A DNA stretch of 64,000 nucleotides from Mucilaginibacter gotjawali (GTDB taxonomy: Bacteria; Bacteroidota; Bacteroidia; Sphingobacteriales; Sphingobacteriaceae). Below, one piece after another: positions 44,209 through 53,059 of this stretch (position 1 is the first letter of the stretch; every line of letters begins with the position of its first letter). Below the pieces are notes generated by a model. The model did not search any database. It was given only the letters and a program-made list of their open reading frames with translations, and was not told the DNA's origin. Both the position numbers and the translations under genes were made by a program. Location of the stretch: positions 4,464,001 to 4,528,000 of the forward strand of contig NZ_AP017313.1 of the NCBI RefSeq assembly GCF_002355435.1. The letters run 5' to 3'.

Positions 44209-45230
44209 CTATTGCATTAAAAATTTAAAATTACCGATGTTTTTAAGCGCTGTTCCGGTACCGCGTACTACGGCACGCAGCGGATCTTCGGCCACGTGAA
44301 CCGGCAGTTTGGTTTTCGCGGCTATACGTTTGTCGAGGCCGCGCAACAGTGCGCCACCACCGGTTAAGTAGATCCCGGTTTGATATATATCCGCCGATAA
44401 TTCGGGCGGGGTAATTTCAAGTGCTTTTAATATCGCTTCCTCAATTTTTGAGATAGATTTGTCCAAACAATGTGCGATCTCAGAATAAGAAAGCATGATC
44501 TGTTTCGGTACGCCTGTCATCAGGTCGCGGCCCTGCACAGCAAAGTCGGCCGGCGGATCAGCCAATTCTGGTAATGCGGCACCAACTTCAATTTTAACTT
44601 TTTCGGCAGTACGGTCGCCGATCATAATATTATGCTGGCGGCGGATATATTGTACAATGTCTGAGTCGAAATTATCACCTGCTACGCGGATGGACTGGTC
44701 GCAAACAATACCCGAAAGGGCTATTACCGCAATCTCTGTTGTACCACCACCAATATCAATGATCATGTTGCCCATTGGCTCTTCAACGTCAATACCGATA
44801 CCTACGGCAGCTGCCATTGGCTCATGGATCAGGTAAACCTCTTTAGCGCCGGCAATTTCGGCCGAGTCGCGCACGGCGCGTTTTTCCACTTCGGTAATAC
44901 CTGATGGGATGCAGATCACCATACGTAAAGAAGGGAAAAACCATCCTTTGCCCTGGTTGATCATTTTGATCATCCCGCGGATCATGTGCTCTGCTGCGTT
45001 AAAGTCAGCGATCACACCATCTTTCAGGGGGCGAACCGTACGGATATTATCGTGCGTTTTGCCTTCCATCTGCATGGCTTGCCTGCCAATGGCAATTACT
45101 TTATTGGTTGTTCTGTCGAACGCTACTATCGAAGGTTCATCAACAACTACTTTGTCATTATGTATTATGAGGGTATTTGCGGTACCTAAATCAATCGCGA
45201 TTTCTTGTGTAAAAAATTAAATAGACCCAT
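44209..45230 (-). CDS. mreB: Rod shape-determining protein MreB, apparent -1 frameshift at codon 7
   Basis: MreB is the actin-like ATPase that orients cell-wall synthesis. From 45075 down the frame is intact, with the ATP-site motifs DIGGGTTEIAV and TGGGALLRGLDKRI. The N-terminus MGLFNF, starting at the ATG at 45230, is in the other frame, and the TQEIAIDLGTANT segment joins it only if a base is added or the ribosome slips back by one. The junction is a run of six Ts followed by A (45211-45216 on the plus strand), exactly the heptamer T-TTT-TTA in phase. With seven Ts the protein would be 340 residues starting MGLFNFFTQE. Starting at 45075 would remove the first phosphate-binding loop. It is therefore treated as one gene, either a sequence error or a slippage site. 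Confidence 0.85.
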
Positions 45231-45248
45231 TTGGTTTAAATTTATTAT

Positions 45249-45372
45249 GACACGAATTTCACGAATGTAAGCTAATTTTCACGAATGATTTGCATTAGTT
45301 GATGCAACGTGATATTTATTTCCATTTCCTAAAATTCCTGTCCACTCTTATAAATTCGTGTTAGTTAGTGTC
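45249..45372. repeat. ATTCGTG-word palindromic repeat between mreB and purH
   Basis: The ends GACAC and GTGTC enclose repeats of the words CACGAAT and ATTCGTG. Related copies occur at 50150-50235 and 56136-56259. No gene is present. Confidence 0.6.
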
Positions 45373-45387
45373 CCGATAAACCCGGGA

Positions 45388-46914
45388 TTAATGTTTAAAA
45401 TGCCGTATCCCTGTAGTTACCATCGAGATGTTTTTTTCGTCGCACATTGCAACCGAAAGCTTATCGTTTATTGACCCACCTGGTTGTAAAACAGCTGTAA
45501 TGCCGGCCTCTGCCGCCAACTCAACGCAATCAGGGAAAGGGAAAAAAGCATCTGATGCCATCACCGCCCCATTCAGGTCGAAACCAAAACTATGCGCTTT
45601 AATAACCGCTTGTTTTAATGAATCAACCCTTGAGGTTTGCCCAACACCGCTTGACATTAACTGGTTATTTTTCGCAAAAACTATGGTATTTGATTTGGTA
45701 TGTTTTACCACTTTATTTGCAAAAAACAGATCCTTCATTTCATGTTCGGTAGGTTTCCTGTTGGTTACTGCTGTCATTAGTTCCGGCCCTTCTATCGTTG
45801 CGTCCTTGTCCTGCTCAATTACCCCGTTAAGCAATGTTTTAAATTGTTTGGCGGGTAACAGCACCTGCTGGCGGACCAGTATAATACGGTTCTTTTTCTC
45901 TTTTAGTATAGCCACTGCTTCATCAGTAAATGCCGGCGCTATTAAAACCTCGTAAAATATTTTACTGATCTCGGTAGCGGTTTCAGCATCAATCTCATCA
46001 TTGGCAATAATTACACCGCCAAAAGCCGATACGGGGTCGCAAGCCAGCGCATCAATCCAGGCTTCTTTAATAAAATTGCGCGAAGCGATGCCGCATGCGT
46101 TGGTATGTTTTAATATAGCAATGGTTGGCTCGGTAAATTCGTCGATCAAAGCCACTGCTGCGTCAACATCTACCAGGTTATTGTAGGATAATTCCTTACC
46201 ATGCAATTTGGTAAACATGGCATCCAGGTCGCCGTAAAAAACACCTTTCTGGTGCGGGTTTTCGCCGTAGCGCAACACCTGGCTGGTTTGAATGCTTTCC
46301 TTAAATACCGGCAACTGCTCTTCCTGGTTAAAATACTGGAAGATGGCAGTATCGTAATGTGATGATATATTAAAAGCTTTATTGGCAAAAGCCCGGCGCT
46401 GATCGATAGTGGTGGCCCCATTCTGCGCTTTCAGGATATTTTCCAGTTCAGAATAGTCTTGTTTCGATGCAACGATCACCACATCTTTAAAATTTTTGGC
46501 TGCTGCACGGATCAGTGAAATACCACCGATATCAATTTTCTCAATGATCTCAGCTTCTTCAGCATTTGATTTTACGGTTTCTTCAAAAGGGTAAAGATCA
46601 ACAATCACCAGGTCGATCTCGGGGATTTCGTATTGTGCCAATTGCTGTTCATCGCCTTCAAAATTCCTGCGGGCTAAAATACCCCCGAATACCTTGGGAT
46701 GCAGGGTTTTAACACGACCACCTAAGATTGAAGGATACGAAGTAAGGTCCTCAACGGCGATTACATCAACCCCTAAATTGCGGATAAAAGTTTCGGTTCC
46801 ACCGGTGGAATATATATTAACCCCAAGGCGGTTTAACTCATGGATTATAGGCTCTAAATTATCTTTGTAATAAACTGATATTAAAGCGTTTTTTATTTGA
46901 ACAGATTGGCTCAT
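45388..46914 (-). CDS. purH: Bifunctional phosphoribosylaminoimidazolecarboxamide formyltransferase/IMP cyclohydrolase
   Basis: A 508-residue protein that does the last two steps of purine synthesis. The MGS-like IMP cyclohydrolase domain fills about 1-135 (NALISVYYKDNLEPII, STGGTETFI, VVDLYPFEETV), and the AICAR transformylase domain about 135-508 (LRYGENPHQKGVFYGD, AILKHTNACGIA and the end SMVTTGIRHFKH). It acts on AICAR and 10-formyl-THF, then closes the ring to IMP. It lies upstream of mreB, as commonly in Bacteroidota, with a 157-base gap holding word repeats. No purine riboswitch is visible. Confidence 0.95.
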   Translation of the reverse strand: MSQSVQIKNALISVYYKDNLEPIIHELNRLGVNIYSTGGTETFIRNLGVDVIAVEDLTSYPSILGGRVKTLHPKVFGGILARRNFEGDEQQLAQYEIPEIDLVIVDLYPFEETVKSNAEEAEIIEKIDIGGISLIRAAAKNFKDVVIVASKQDYSELENILKAQNGATTIDQRRAFANKAFNISSHYDTAIFQYFNQEEQLPVFKESIQTSQVLRYGENPHQKGVFYGDLDAMFTKLHGKELSYNNLVDVDAAVALIDEFTEPTIAILKHTNACGIASRNFIKEAWIDALACDPVSAFGGVIIANDEIDAETATEISKIFYEVLIAPAFTDEAVAILKEKKNRIILVRQQVLLPAKQFKTLLNGVIEQDKDATIEGPELMTAVTNRKPTEHEMKDLFFANKVVKHTKSNTIVFAKNNQLMSSGVGQTSRVDSLKQAVIKAHSFGFDLNGAVMASDAFFPFPDCVELAAEAGITAVLQPGGSINDKLSVAMCDEKNISMVTTGIRHFKH

Positions 46915-47108
46915 CTACAGCTAAATTTTGAGCCGCAAAGGTAAGGATTTGTGTTCAGAGATTGGGAGTTAGCCGGTAGTTTTTTTTTGATTGGAATTTC
47001 TCTGATTTTATTTTGATTTCGCCGATTGTTAATTTGTGGTTTAGTACAAATTACAGGGCTTTTTCAAAAAGGGAAAATCGTCCTACAAAGTGAGTATTAG
47101 CTAAAAAT

Positions 47109-47405
47109 TTAATCTTTCTTCGGCTGCACAATCACAAACACGTCCTCGTTATCCTTTTTCATCAGGTATTTTTCGCGGGCAAATTTCTCCAGCTCTTTGG
47201 GATTTGAGTCGAGTTCGTTCAAATCCTTGTATACCTTGGCGGTTTCTTTTTGGTAGAAATCACGCTCTTGTTTCAATTTGCTTACCTGCTGGTAATACTG
47301 GTATTGCGAGAACAGGTCGTTCTTGTCAAAAAATATCATGAATACCACAAATGCCAGGGCAACCAGGAAATATTTATTCCGAAAAAGGTTAAACAAGCGT
47401 ATCAT
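47109..47405 (-). CDS. Septum formation initiator family protein (DivIC/FtsB-like)
   Basis: A 98-residue bitopic protein: a basic N-terminus, one membrane helix (about 12-25, YFLVALAFVVFMIFF) and a coiled coil (about 32-62, FSQYQYYQQVSKLKQERDFYQKET), followed by LDSNPKELEKFAREKYLMKKDNEDVFVI, the typical end of DivIC/FtsB proteins. It should act in the divisome by linking FtsL and FtsQ-like partners. It is monocistronic with word repeats on both sides. Confidence 0.85.
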   Translation of the reverse strand: MIRLFNLFRNKYFLVALAFVVFMIFFDKNDLFSQYQYYQQVSKLKQERDFYQKETAKVYKDLNELDSNPKELEKFAREKYLMKKDNEDVFVIVQPKKD

Positions 47406-47483
47406 GGCAACAAATTTAAAATATTATTTAAAACTATTTAAAAATGATGGTTTGTGCAAGTGGGGTTATTAACTTTTCAACAA

Positions 47484-47577
47484 GTAGTTGATTAGGTTGA
47501 TTAAGTGAGTTGTTGATTAGGTTAACAACTATTGTATAAACCTAATCAACTATTCACCAATCTCTAATCACTAACCC
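47484..47577. repeat. Word repeats with a 12-bp perfect dyad
   Basis: The words TTGATTA and TGATTAGG recur on one side and their complements on the other. GTTGATTAGGTT at 47512-47523 pairs exactly with 47539-47550. The array lies between the DivIC-like gene and the helicase stop codon. Confidence 0.65.
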
Positions 47578-48882
47578 CTACCTCCTCCTGTCACGACTCC
47601 CGCTCCGGGCGCCGCTCAGGCCGCTTGCGCCACCCCGGTTGGCATTGCCAAAACCGCGACCGCGTTTAGGGCCACCAGAGTTATGGCCGCCACCGCCCGA
47701 ACCTTTTTTTGCGCCGCCGGCTGCTTTTGCAACAATGCTTTGCGGGCTCATGGGGTATGGGTGTGCTTCCTCGACAGGGATCTGCTTGCCGATCAGTTTA
47801 TGGATATCCTGTAAAAATTCAATTTCTTCCTCGTCGCAAAACGAAAGTGCTATTCCGTTTAACCCGGCACGGCCCGTACGGCCAATCCTGTGCACATAGG
47901 TTTCAGGGATGTTGGGCAGTTCGTAGTTAATTACGTGTGTCAGTTCATCAATATCAATACCGCGGGCCGCAATGTCAGTTGCAATCAAAACACGGGTGGT
48001 ACGGTTCTTAAAATTACTTAAGGCCCTTTGGCGTGCATTTTGCGATTTATTGCCGTGTATGGCCTCGGCAGTGATGCCAACGCGTACCAGGTCTTTTACT
48101 ACCTTATCGGCGCCGTGTTTGGTGCGGGTAAATACCAGGGCATTTTTAATGGCCTTATCTTTTAATACATGCAGCAATAAGGATTTTTTATCCGATTTCT
48201 CTACATAAAATAAAGCCTGCTGTATCGTATCCGCAGTAGATGATACCGGGGTAACTTCCACCTTTTCGGGTTTGGTTAGTATGGTATTGGCCAGCTGCTG
48301 GATCTCGTTCGGCATGGTAGCCGAGAAAAACAAGGTTTGCCTTTTGGCGGGTACCTTGGCTATGATCTTTTTAACATCATGTACAAAGCCCATATCCAGC
48401 ATACGGTCGGCTTCATCCAGTACCAGCATCCGGATATGCTCCAGGTGTACAAAGCGCTGGTTCATCAGGTCAAGCAGGCGGCCTGGAGTGGCAACCAAAA
48501 TATCTACGCCCCTTCTTAAAGCATCAGTTTGCGGATTTTGCGAAACGCCGCCAAAAATCACCATATGTTTTAACCCAGTGTGCTTGCCATAAGCGGCAAA
48601 ACTTTCATCAATCTGGATGGCCAGCTCGCGGGTTGGGGTAAGGATAAGTGCTTTAATGGTTTTTTGTTCCTTGTGCTGCAGCCTGTCCTGGTATAATAAC
48701 TGCAGGATGGGGATTGCGAAGGCGGCCGTTTTACCGGTGCCTGTTTGGGCGCAACCCAGCAGGTCGCGGTTTTGTAATATAATGGGGATAGCTTGTTCCT
48801 GTATAGGGGTTGGGGTGGTATATCCCTCTGTTTTCAGAGCACGTAAAATCGGCTCAATTAATTTTAAATCTTCGAATGACAT
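47578..48882 (-). CDS. DEAD-box RNA helicase (RhlE-like)
   Basis: A 434-residue DEAD-box helicase with all core motifs: a Q motif (TPTPIQEQAIP), motif I AQTGTGKT (about 43-50), Ia PTRELA, II DEAD, III SAT, IV, V and VI HRIGRTGRAG. The C-terminal tail (about 385-434) is rich in Gly and Arg (GGGGHNSGGPKRGRGFGN), a non-specific RNA-binding region as in RhlE or CshA. It unwinds short RNA duplexes in ribosome assembly or RNA decay, typically important in the cold. It is transcribed alone. Confidence 0.92.
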   Translation of the reverse strand: MSFEDLKLIEPILRALKTEGYTTPTPIQEQAIPIILQNRDLLGCAQTGTGKTAAFAIPILQLLYQDRLQHKEQKTIKALILTPTRELAIQIDESFAAYGKHTGLKHMVIFGGVSQNPQTDALRRGVDILVATPGRLLDLMNQRFVHLEHIRMLVLDEADRMLDMGFVHDVKKIIAKVPAKRQTLFFSATMPNEIQQLANTILTKPEKVEVTPVSSTADTIQQALFYVEKSDKKSLLLHVLKDKAIKNALVFTRTKHGADKVVKDLVRVGITAEAIHGNKSQNARQRALSNFKNRTTRVLIATDIAARGIDIDELTHVINYELPNIPETYVHRIGRTGRAGLNGIALSFCDEEEIEFLQDIHKLIGKQIPVEEAHPYPMSPQSIVAKAAGGAKKGSGGGGHNSGGPKRGRGFGNANRGGASGLSGARSGSRDRRR

Positions 48883-49300
48883 GTAATTATTGTAAATGTT
48901 TGCTAACGCGAAGCATAAGCGGGGATCTGAAGTATTTTTCGGTGATCAACCTTAAGCGAAACGGTAATTATTCGCAAAGATACGTTTTTTATTTGGGAAG
49001 TTGTTTTTTGTAACCAAAAGCTACAGGGTGAAAATTACGATGATGATTTGCTTAGTGAATAAAAGGGACATGGGTGAGGTGTAGTGAGGTTATGTTTTTT
49101 AGTAAAAAAGGGGTGATTAGAAAGATTTATGGAGGTAAACTATATTAAGATTGGGTCAAACTTTTTATTTTGGGCGTTGCCTGCGGCCGGGCTGTACGCT
49201 CATACGCCTGCAGGCCTTACGCACAGTGGCCGGTATCCGCTCCCATCCCTAACGCAAAAAATTCTAATAATCAACCTGTGCCTTTAATCGATTGATTTTC
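48883..49300. other. 418-base gap with one repeat element, no gene
   Basis: The 5' part holds the helicase promoter. The rest contains a repeat at 49173-49255 (listed separately) and AT-rich sequence. I see no gene. Confidence 0.5.
49173..49255. repeat. GGGCGTT...AACGC intergenic repeat
   Basis: About 83 bases starting GGGCGTTGCC and ending CATCCCTAACGC, with GCGTT/AACGC inverted ends and GC-rich inner words (GGGCTGTACGCT, TATCCGCT). The pattern matches a repeat type I recall from many Bacteroidota genomes. It is far more GC-rich than its surroundings. Confidence 0.55.
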
Positions 49301-49468
49301 CTAAGCTATGCTGGCTTCGCGGCTTGCATCTTTCAACAATTCGCTAATGATAAAGTCTTGCGCGTTTTCTTCAAATTCATCCCGAAATTGACTGCCGATT
49401 TTCCCATATTCGATATCAAGAATTTCGCCGAAATCTTTGGCATTTCTTATTGATTCATTCTTATCCAT
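49301..49468 (-). CDS. Small acidic protein downstream of lspA
   Basis: A 55-residue frame (start ATG at 49468, 13 bases after the lspA stop codon, so probably on the same message). The product is helical and acidic (NESIRNAKDFGEILDIEYGKIGS, DEFEENAQDFIISELL). No motif is recognised. It resembles small antitoxins or regulators in size and composition, but no toxin lies next to it and I do not assign one. Confidence 0.55.
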   Translation of the reverse strand: MDKNESIRNAKDFGEILDIEYGKIGSQFRDEFEENAQDFIISELLKDASREASIA

Positions 49469-49481
49469 CTTGAAAATATTA

Positions 49482-50015
49482 TTAAATCTGCTCGCCGGTT
49501 GGCGTTTCTGTTTTTACACCCTCTTCCGGCTTCTTTTTAAACCATGCATGCAACAGGATCATAAATGTACCCGCCATAATGGACATATCGGCCACGTTAA
49601 ATATACCTGTTTGAAAGATGACAAAATTAATGTGCAAAAAGTCGGTTACCGAGCCGTGCATGATCCGGTCGTAAATATTGCCAATGCCGCCGCCAACGAT
49701 GAGGATAATACCTACTAAAGTTACCCGGTTAAGGTCGGTTTTGGTGAAAATATAATAAAGGCCAAAAAGCACTGCTAATAAGGGTAGTATATTGAGTAAA
49801 ACATTTCTTAAGGGTCCCTTAAGATTGTCGCCTAAACTTAAAAATGCGCCTGAATTTTCGACCCTGGTGATGGTGATATGGTTATGCAGGTAGCCAACCC
49901 AGTCATAATATTCAAATTTATGCCTGATGATGGCCTTGGTACCCTGGTCGCAACCAATGTTTACTGCAAGAAGGAGTATAATAAGAAGCGTTCTGCCTAA
50001 CCGGGATGATTTCAT
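49482..50015 (-). CDS. lspA: Lipoprotein signal peptidase (signal peptidase II)
   Basis: The ATG at 50015 gives 177 residues; an in-frame GTG 24 bases upstream is not needed. LspA cleaves the signal peptide of prolipoproteins at the lipidated cysteine. The catalytic aspartates are visible in NIYDRIMHGSVTDFLH and NVADMSI, and the family NxG patch in VENSGAFLSLGD. Four membrane helices are present. Many lipoproteins in this window would be its substrates. A small gene follows 13 bases downstream. Confidence 0.93.
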   Translation of the reverse strand: MKSSRLGRTLLIILLLAVNIGCDQGTKAIIRHKFEYYDWVGYLHNHITITRVENSGAFLSLGDNLKGPLRNVLLNILPLLAVLFGLYYIFTKTDLNRVTLVGIILIVGGGIGNIYDRIMHGSVTDFLHINFVIFQTGIFNVADMSIMAGTFMILLHAWFKKKPEEGVKTETPTGEQI

Positions 50016-50111
50016 TTTCTGTCTGAACCGGAATTTCACCGATTGCCTGGATTTAAAGGATGCAAATATAGAGCACAGATTTTACTGATTTCTTTAATTC
50101 CCCTGATTTTT

Positions 50112-50147
50112 AAAAAAAACAAGAAGCCGACCCTATAGCCGGCTTCT
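50112..50147 (-). terminator. Intrinsic terminator of eno
   Basis: In the minus direction AGAAGCCG and CGGCTTCT form an 8-bp stem with a 10-base loop, followed by TG and eight Ts. It lies about 98 bases after the eno stop codon. Confidence 0.75.
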
Positions 50148-50236
50148 ATTAATTCGTGAAATTCGATTTAATTCGTAAATGTTCGTACTTAAATCAATTC
50201 GTGAAAATTCGCACTTATTCGTGAAAATTAGTGCAA
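50148..50236. repeat. ATTCGTG-word repeat downstream of eno
   Basis: Five or more copies of the word AATTCGTGAA or AATTCGTAAA in a row, part of the same family as 45249-45372 and 56136-56259. No gene. Confidence 0.6.
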
Positions 50237-50244
50237 AAATTCTG

Positions 50245-51543
50245 TTAGCGGTTTTTAAAGTATTTAAAATCTTTACCGATAAATTTCGCGCTATCACCCA
50301 ATTCTTCTTCAATACGCAGTAACTGGTTGTATTTCGCGATCCTGTCAGACCGTGAAGCTGAACCTGTTTTTATCTGGCCGCAATTTAAAGCAACCGCTAA
50401 ATCAGCGATGGTTGAATCTTCAGTTTCGCCCGAACGGTGGCTCATTACCGAAGTATAGCCATTGGTTTGCGCCAAAGTTACCGCGTTAATGGTTTCAGTT
50501 AAGGTACCTATCTGGTTTACTTTTACAAGGATGGAGTTTGCAGTGTCTTCATCAATACCTCTTTGTAAGCGTTTTACATTGGTAACAAACAAATCATCAC
50601 CAACCAACTGAACTTTGCTGCCAATTTTGTCGGTCAATAATTTCCAGCCTTCCCAATCGTCCTCAGCCATACCGTCTTCGATGGAAATAACCGGGTACTT
50701 TGCTGCCAATTGAGCCAGGTAATCAGCTTGTTCAGCACTGGTGCGGATAGCACCTTTTTCGCCTTCAAATTTGGTATAGTCGTATTTTCCGTTTACGTAA
50801 AATTCAGATGCAGCGCAATCAAATGCCAGGCAAATATCTACACCTGGTTTGTAACCTGCTTTTTCAATCGCTTTCAAAATGGTTTCAACACCGTCTTCGG
50901 TGCTGTCAAAAGTTGGCGCAAAACCACCTTCATCACCAACAGCAGTTGAAAGGCCCCTGTCATGCAATATCTTTTTCAAATTGTGGAATACTTCGGCACC
51001 CCAGCGTAACGCTTCTGAAAAAGAAGGCGCGCCAACCGGCATGATCATAAATTCCTGGAACGCGATAGGTGCATCAGAGTGTGAACCGCCATTAACAATG
51101 TTCATCATCGGGATGGGCAAAGTATTTGCGTTAACGCCTCCAATGTAGCGGTAAAGTGGCTGGCGGCTTTCCTGGGCGGCAGCTTTCGCAACCGCTAAAG
51201 AAACGCCTAAAATAGCATTGGCGCCTAATTTCCCTTTGTTTTCGGTACCGTCAAGTTCAATCATCAGTTTATCGATGGCGTTTTGTTCAAACACATCAAG
51301 TCCCTGCAATTCTTTGGCAATTATATCATTTACGTTAGCAACGGCTTTTAGGACGCCTTTGCCCATATATTTGGTTTTATCATTGTCACGAAGCTCCACC
51401 GCTTCGTGTACTCCCGTTGATGCGCCGGAAGGTACTGCGGCGCGGCCAAGTGCGCCATTTTCGGTTAAAACATCTACTTCAATAGTAGGGTTGCCGCGCG
51501 AATCAAGGATCTGGCGGGCATGTACGTCAATAATTAAGCTCAT
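50245..51543 (-). CDS. eno: Enolase (phosphopyruvate hydratase)
   Basis: A 432-residue enolase, the usual length. It converts 2-phosphoglycerate to phosphoenolpyruvate in glycolysis. Landmarks are the N-terminal ARQILDSRGNPTIEV, the GGSHSDAPIAFQEFMIMP loop, the Mg ligands in LAFDCAAS, SIEDGMAEDD and VGDDLFVTN, the base Lys in VKVNQIGTLTE and the SHRSGETED loop. A monocistronic gene. An intrinsic terminator follows and a dyad lies in its leader. Confidence 0.97.
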   Translation of the reverse strand: MSLIIDVHARQILDSRGNPTIEVDVLTENGALGRAAVPSGASTGVHEAVELRDNDKTKYMGKGVLKAVANVNDIIAKELQGLDVFEQNAIDKLMIELDGTENKGKLGANAILGVSLAVAKAAAQESRQPLYRYIGGVNANTLPIPMMNIVNGGSHSDAPIAFQEFMIMPVGAPSFSEALRWGAEVFHNLKKILHDRGLSTAVGDEGGFAPTFDSTEDGVETILKAIEKAGYKPGVDICLAFDCAASEFYVNGKYDYTKFEGEKGAIRTSAEQADYLAQLAAKYPVISIEDGMAEDDWEGWKLLTDKIGSKVQLVGDDLFVTNVKRLQRGIDEDTANSILVKVNQIGTLTETINAVTLAQTNGYTSVMSHRSGETEDSTIADLAVALNCGQIKTGSASRSDRIAKYNQLLRIEEELGDSAKFIGKDFKYFKNR

Positions 51544-51574
51544 TGGGATTGGTATTTGTCAATTTAAATATCCT

Positions 51575-51593
51575 TAGTGTAATTAGTACACTA
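51575..51593. promoter_or_regulatory. Dyad upstream of eno
   Basis: TAGTGT and ACACTA form a perfect 6-bp inverted repeat around a 7-base centre, 32-50 bases upstream of the eno start. It could be an operator or sit at the transcript start. The evidence is symmetry only. Confidence 0.25.
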
Positions 51594-51835
51594 TATCATA
51601 TAGTTTTCAAATATACAACTTCCGCTATATATGTGTAAAGATTTCACAGATTGTTTTGTGATTTCACTGATTATTAACAATTATTTAAAGTGACGGGGCT
51701 AATTTTTGAATCTTGTAAATTGCGGCCTTAATTTACACGTACGAATTATAAATATGATGCTTAATCAATCCCCTCCATATTAACATTTAAATGCCAAAAA
51801 GCCGCGCATTCGCATGGCACCATATTGCACATCAC

Positions 51836-52933
51836 CTATTCCCACTTAAAAGTTTTCACCGCAACCGCGTAAACAATGATAAACCAGATCCCGATGATCA
51901 ACAGATCGTGGGTTACATCTCCAAGACCTGCACCTTCAAAGGCTACATCGCGCATGGCTTTATTCAAATAGGTTAACGGCAAAATATTACTCAGCCACTG
52001 CAGCCAGGTTGGGAAAGCGGTGGTGGCAAAAAAGGTACCTGACAGTAAGAATTGAGGCATCGTTATAATATTGGACAGCGGCGGAACAGCGCTTTCATTT
52101 TTGGCAATGCCGGATATAATAAAGCCGAAGCCCATAAAAACGATCAGGCCTAAAGCTGACAGGATCAGCATATTGATTACCGTAGTAACGCCATGGATAA
52201 GCGTAAACCCGAAAAAGTAGTGACCAACGAGGATGATAAACAAAGCCCCGATCCACGAAAAAACCAGGCGGGCCAATGCTTCGCCCAAAACAATGCTGTA
52301 TTTTTTTACCGGGGTGGCAAAAAAACGTTTGATCACCAGGGTTAAACGCAGGCTGAGGAACACAAATGCCGTCCCGAAAACACCACTGCTCAATAATGAA
52401 AAGCCAAGCATCCCGGGAAGTAAAAAGTCGATGTATTTATATTCGCGGCCATGAATAGTGGATTCTTTCAATTCAGCGATTGGTTCGGCCTGCGTATTAT
52501 GGCGGCTATTGATCTCAAAAAACATACTATTTAACATGGACCGCAGCACACCATCTTTTTGAGCCGAAGCAGTGGTATACTGTATATTCAGCGTATAATA
52601 GGGAGGTATTGTGCTCGTCTTCACATCAATTATAGCATCAATATTGCCTTTTGAAAGGTTTTTATTCATTTCCGTTGCCGACTGATCCTTTATCAGGTGA
52701 ATAGCCGGGGTATGTGCTAAACGCTGGTAAAGCGAATCGGATTTACTGGTATCGCAGGTTTTGGCGACGCCCACATCCATTTTCAACCCGCCGCCGCCAA
52801 TATTGGCAAAAACAACGATAAATATTAAAGGGAAAGCCAAACTAAACACCACCGCCGAAGGGCTGCGGATAATGGAACGGAAACTGGCTTTGGCGATTGC
52901 AAGGGTTGCTTTTGTATTATTATATTTCTTCAT
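51836..52933 (-). CDS. ABC-2-type transporter permease
   Basis: A 365-residue membrane protein of the ABC-2 type. It has one N-terminal helix (about 25-46), a large extracytoplasmic loop (about 47-170) and five helices in the C-terminal half (about 175-200, 220-245, 250-275, 280-305 and 335-355). This YhhJ/DrrB-like layout with a long first loop is typical of drug or lipid exporters. The ATPase gene lies 126 bases upstream on the same strand, separated by word repeats. Substrate unknown. Confidence 0.88.
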   Translation of the reverse strand: MKKYNNTKATLAIAKASFRSIIRSPSAVVFSLAFPLIFIVVFANIGGGGLKMDVGVAKTCDTSKSDSLYQRLAHTPAIHLIKDQSATEMNKNLSKGNIDAIIDVKTSTIPPYYTLNIQYTTASAQKDGVLRSMLNSMFFEINSRHNTQAEPIAELKESTIHGREYKYIDFLLPGMLGFSLLSSGVFGTAFVFLSLRLTLVIKRFFATPVKKYSIVLGEALARLVFSWIGALFIILVGHYFFGFTLIHGVTTVINMLILSALGLIVFMGFGFIISGIAKNESAVPPLSNIITMPQFLLSGTFFATTAFPTWLQWLSNILPLTYLNKAMRDVAFEGAGLGDVTHDLLIIGIWFIIVYAVAVKTFKWE

Positions 52934-53059
52934 TATGTTGGTTCAATAGTTCACTGGTTCATTAGTTCATTGGTGAGGCGTCGCAGAATTACAAATGGGT
53001 AGTGCAAAATGCCTGCAAAAAACCGCCAACTTCTTCTCCCCCTTTAGGGGGCCGGGGGG
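52934..53059. repeat. GTTCATTG-type tandem words and G/C-run repeat between exporter genes
   Basis: The 8-base word GGTTCATT recurs (52938-52972) as in 2608-2636. At 53034-53062 a CCCCCTTTAGGGGGCCGGGG repeat follows. A related copy lies at 53893-53978 on the other side of the ATPase gene. Confidence 0.6.

Noticed and set aside
44209..45075. MreB starting at the ATG at 45075
   Set aside because: This would delete the first ATP-binding loop, which is present just upstream in the same frame as TQEIAIDLGTANT.
51781..51835. Possible small gene upstream of the exporter permease end
   Set aside because: Open only for a few codons on the plus strand and antisense to the end of the permease gene.
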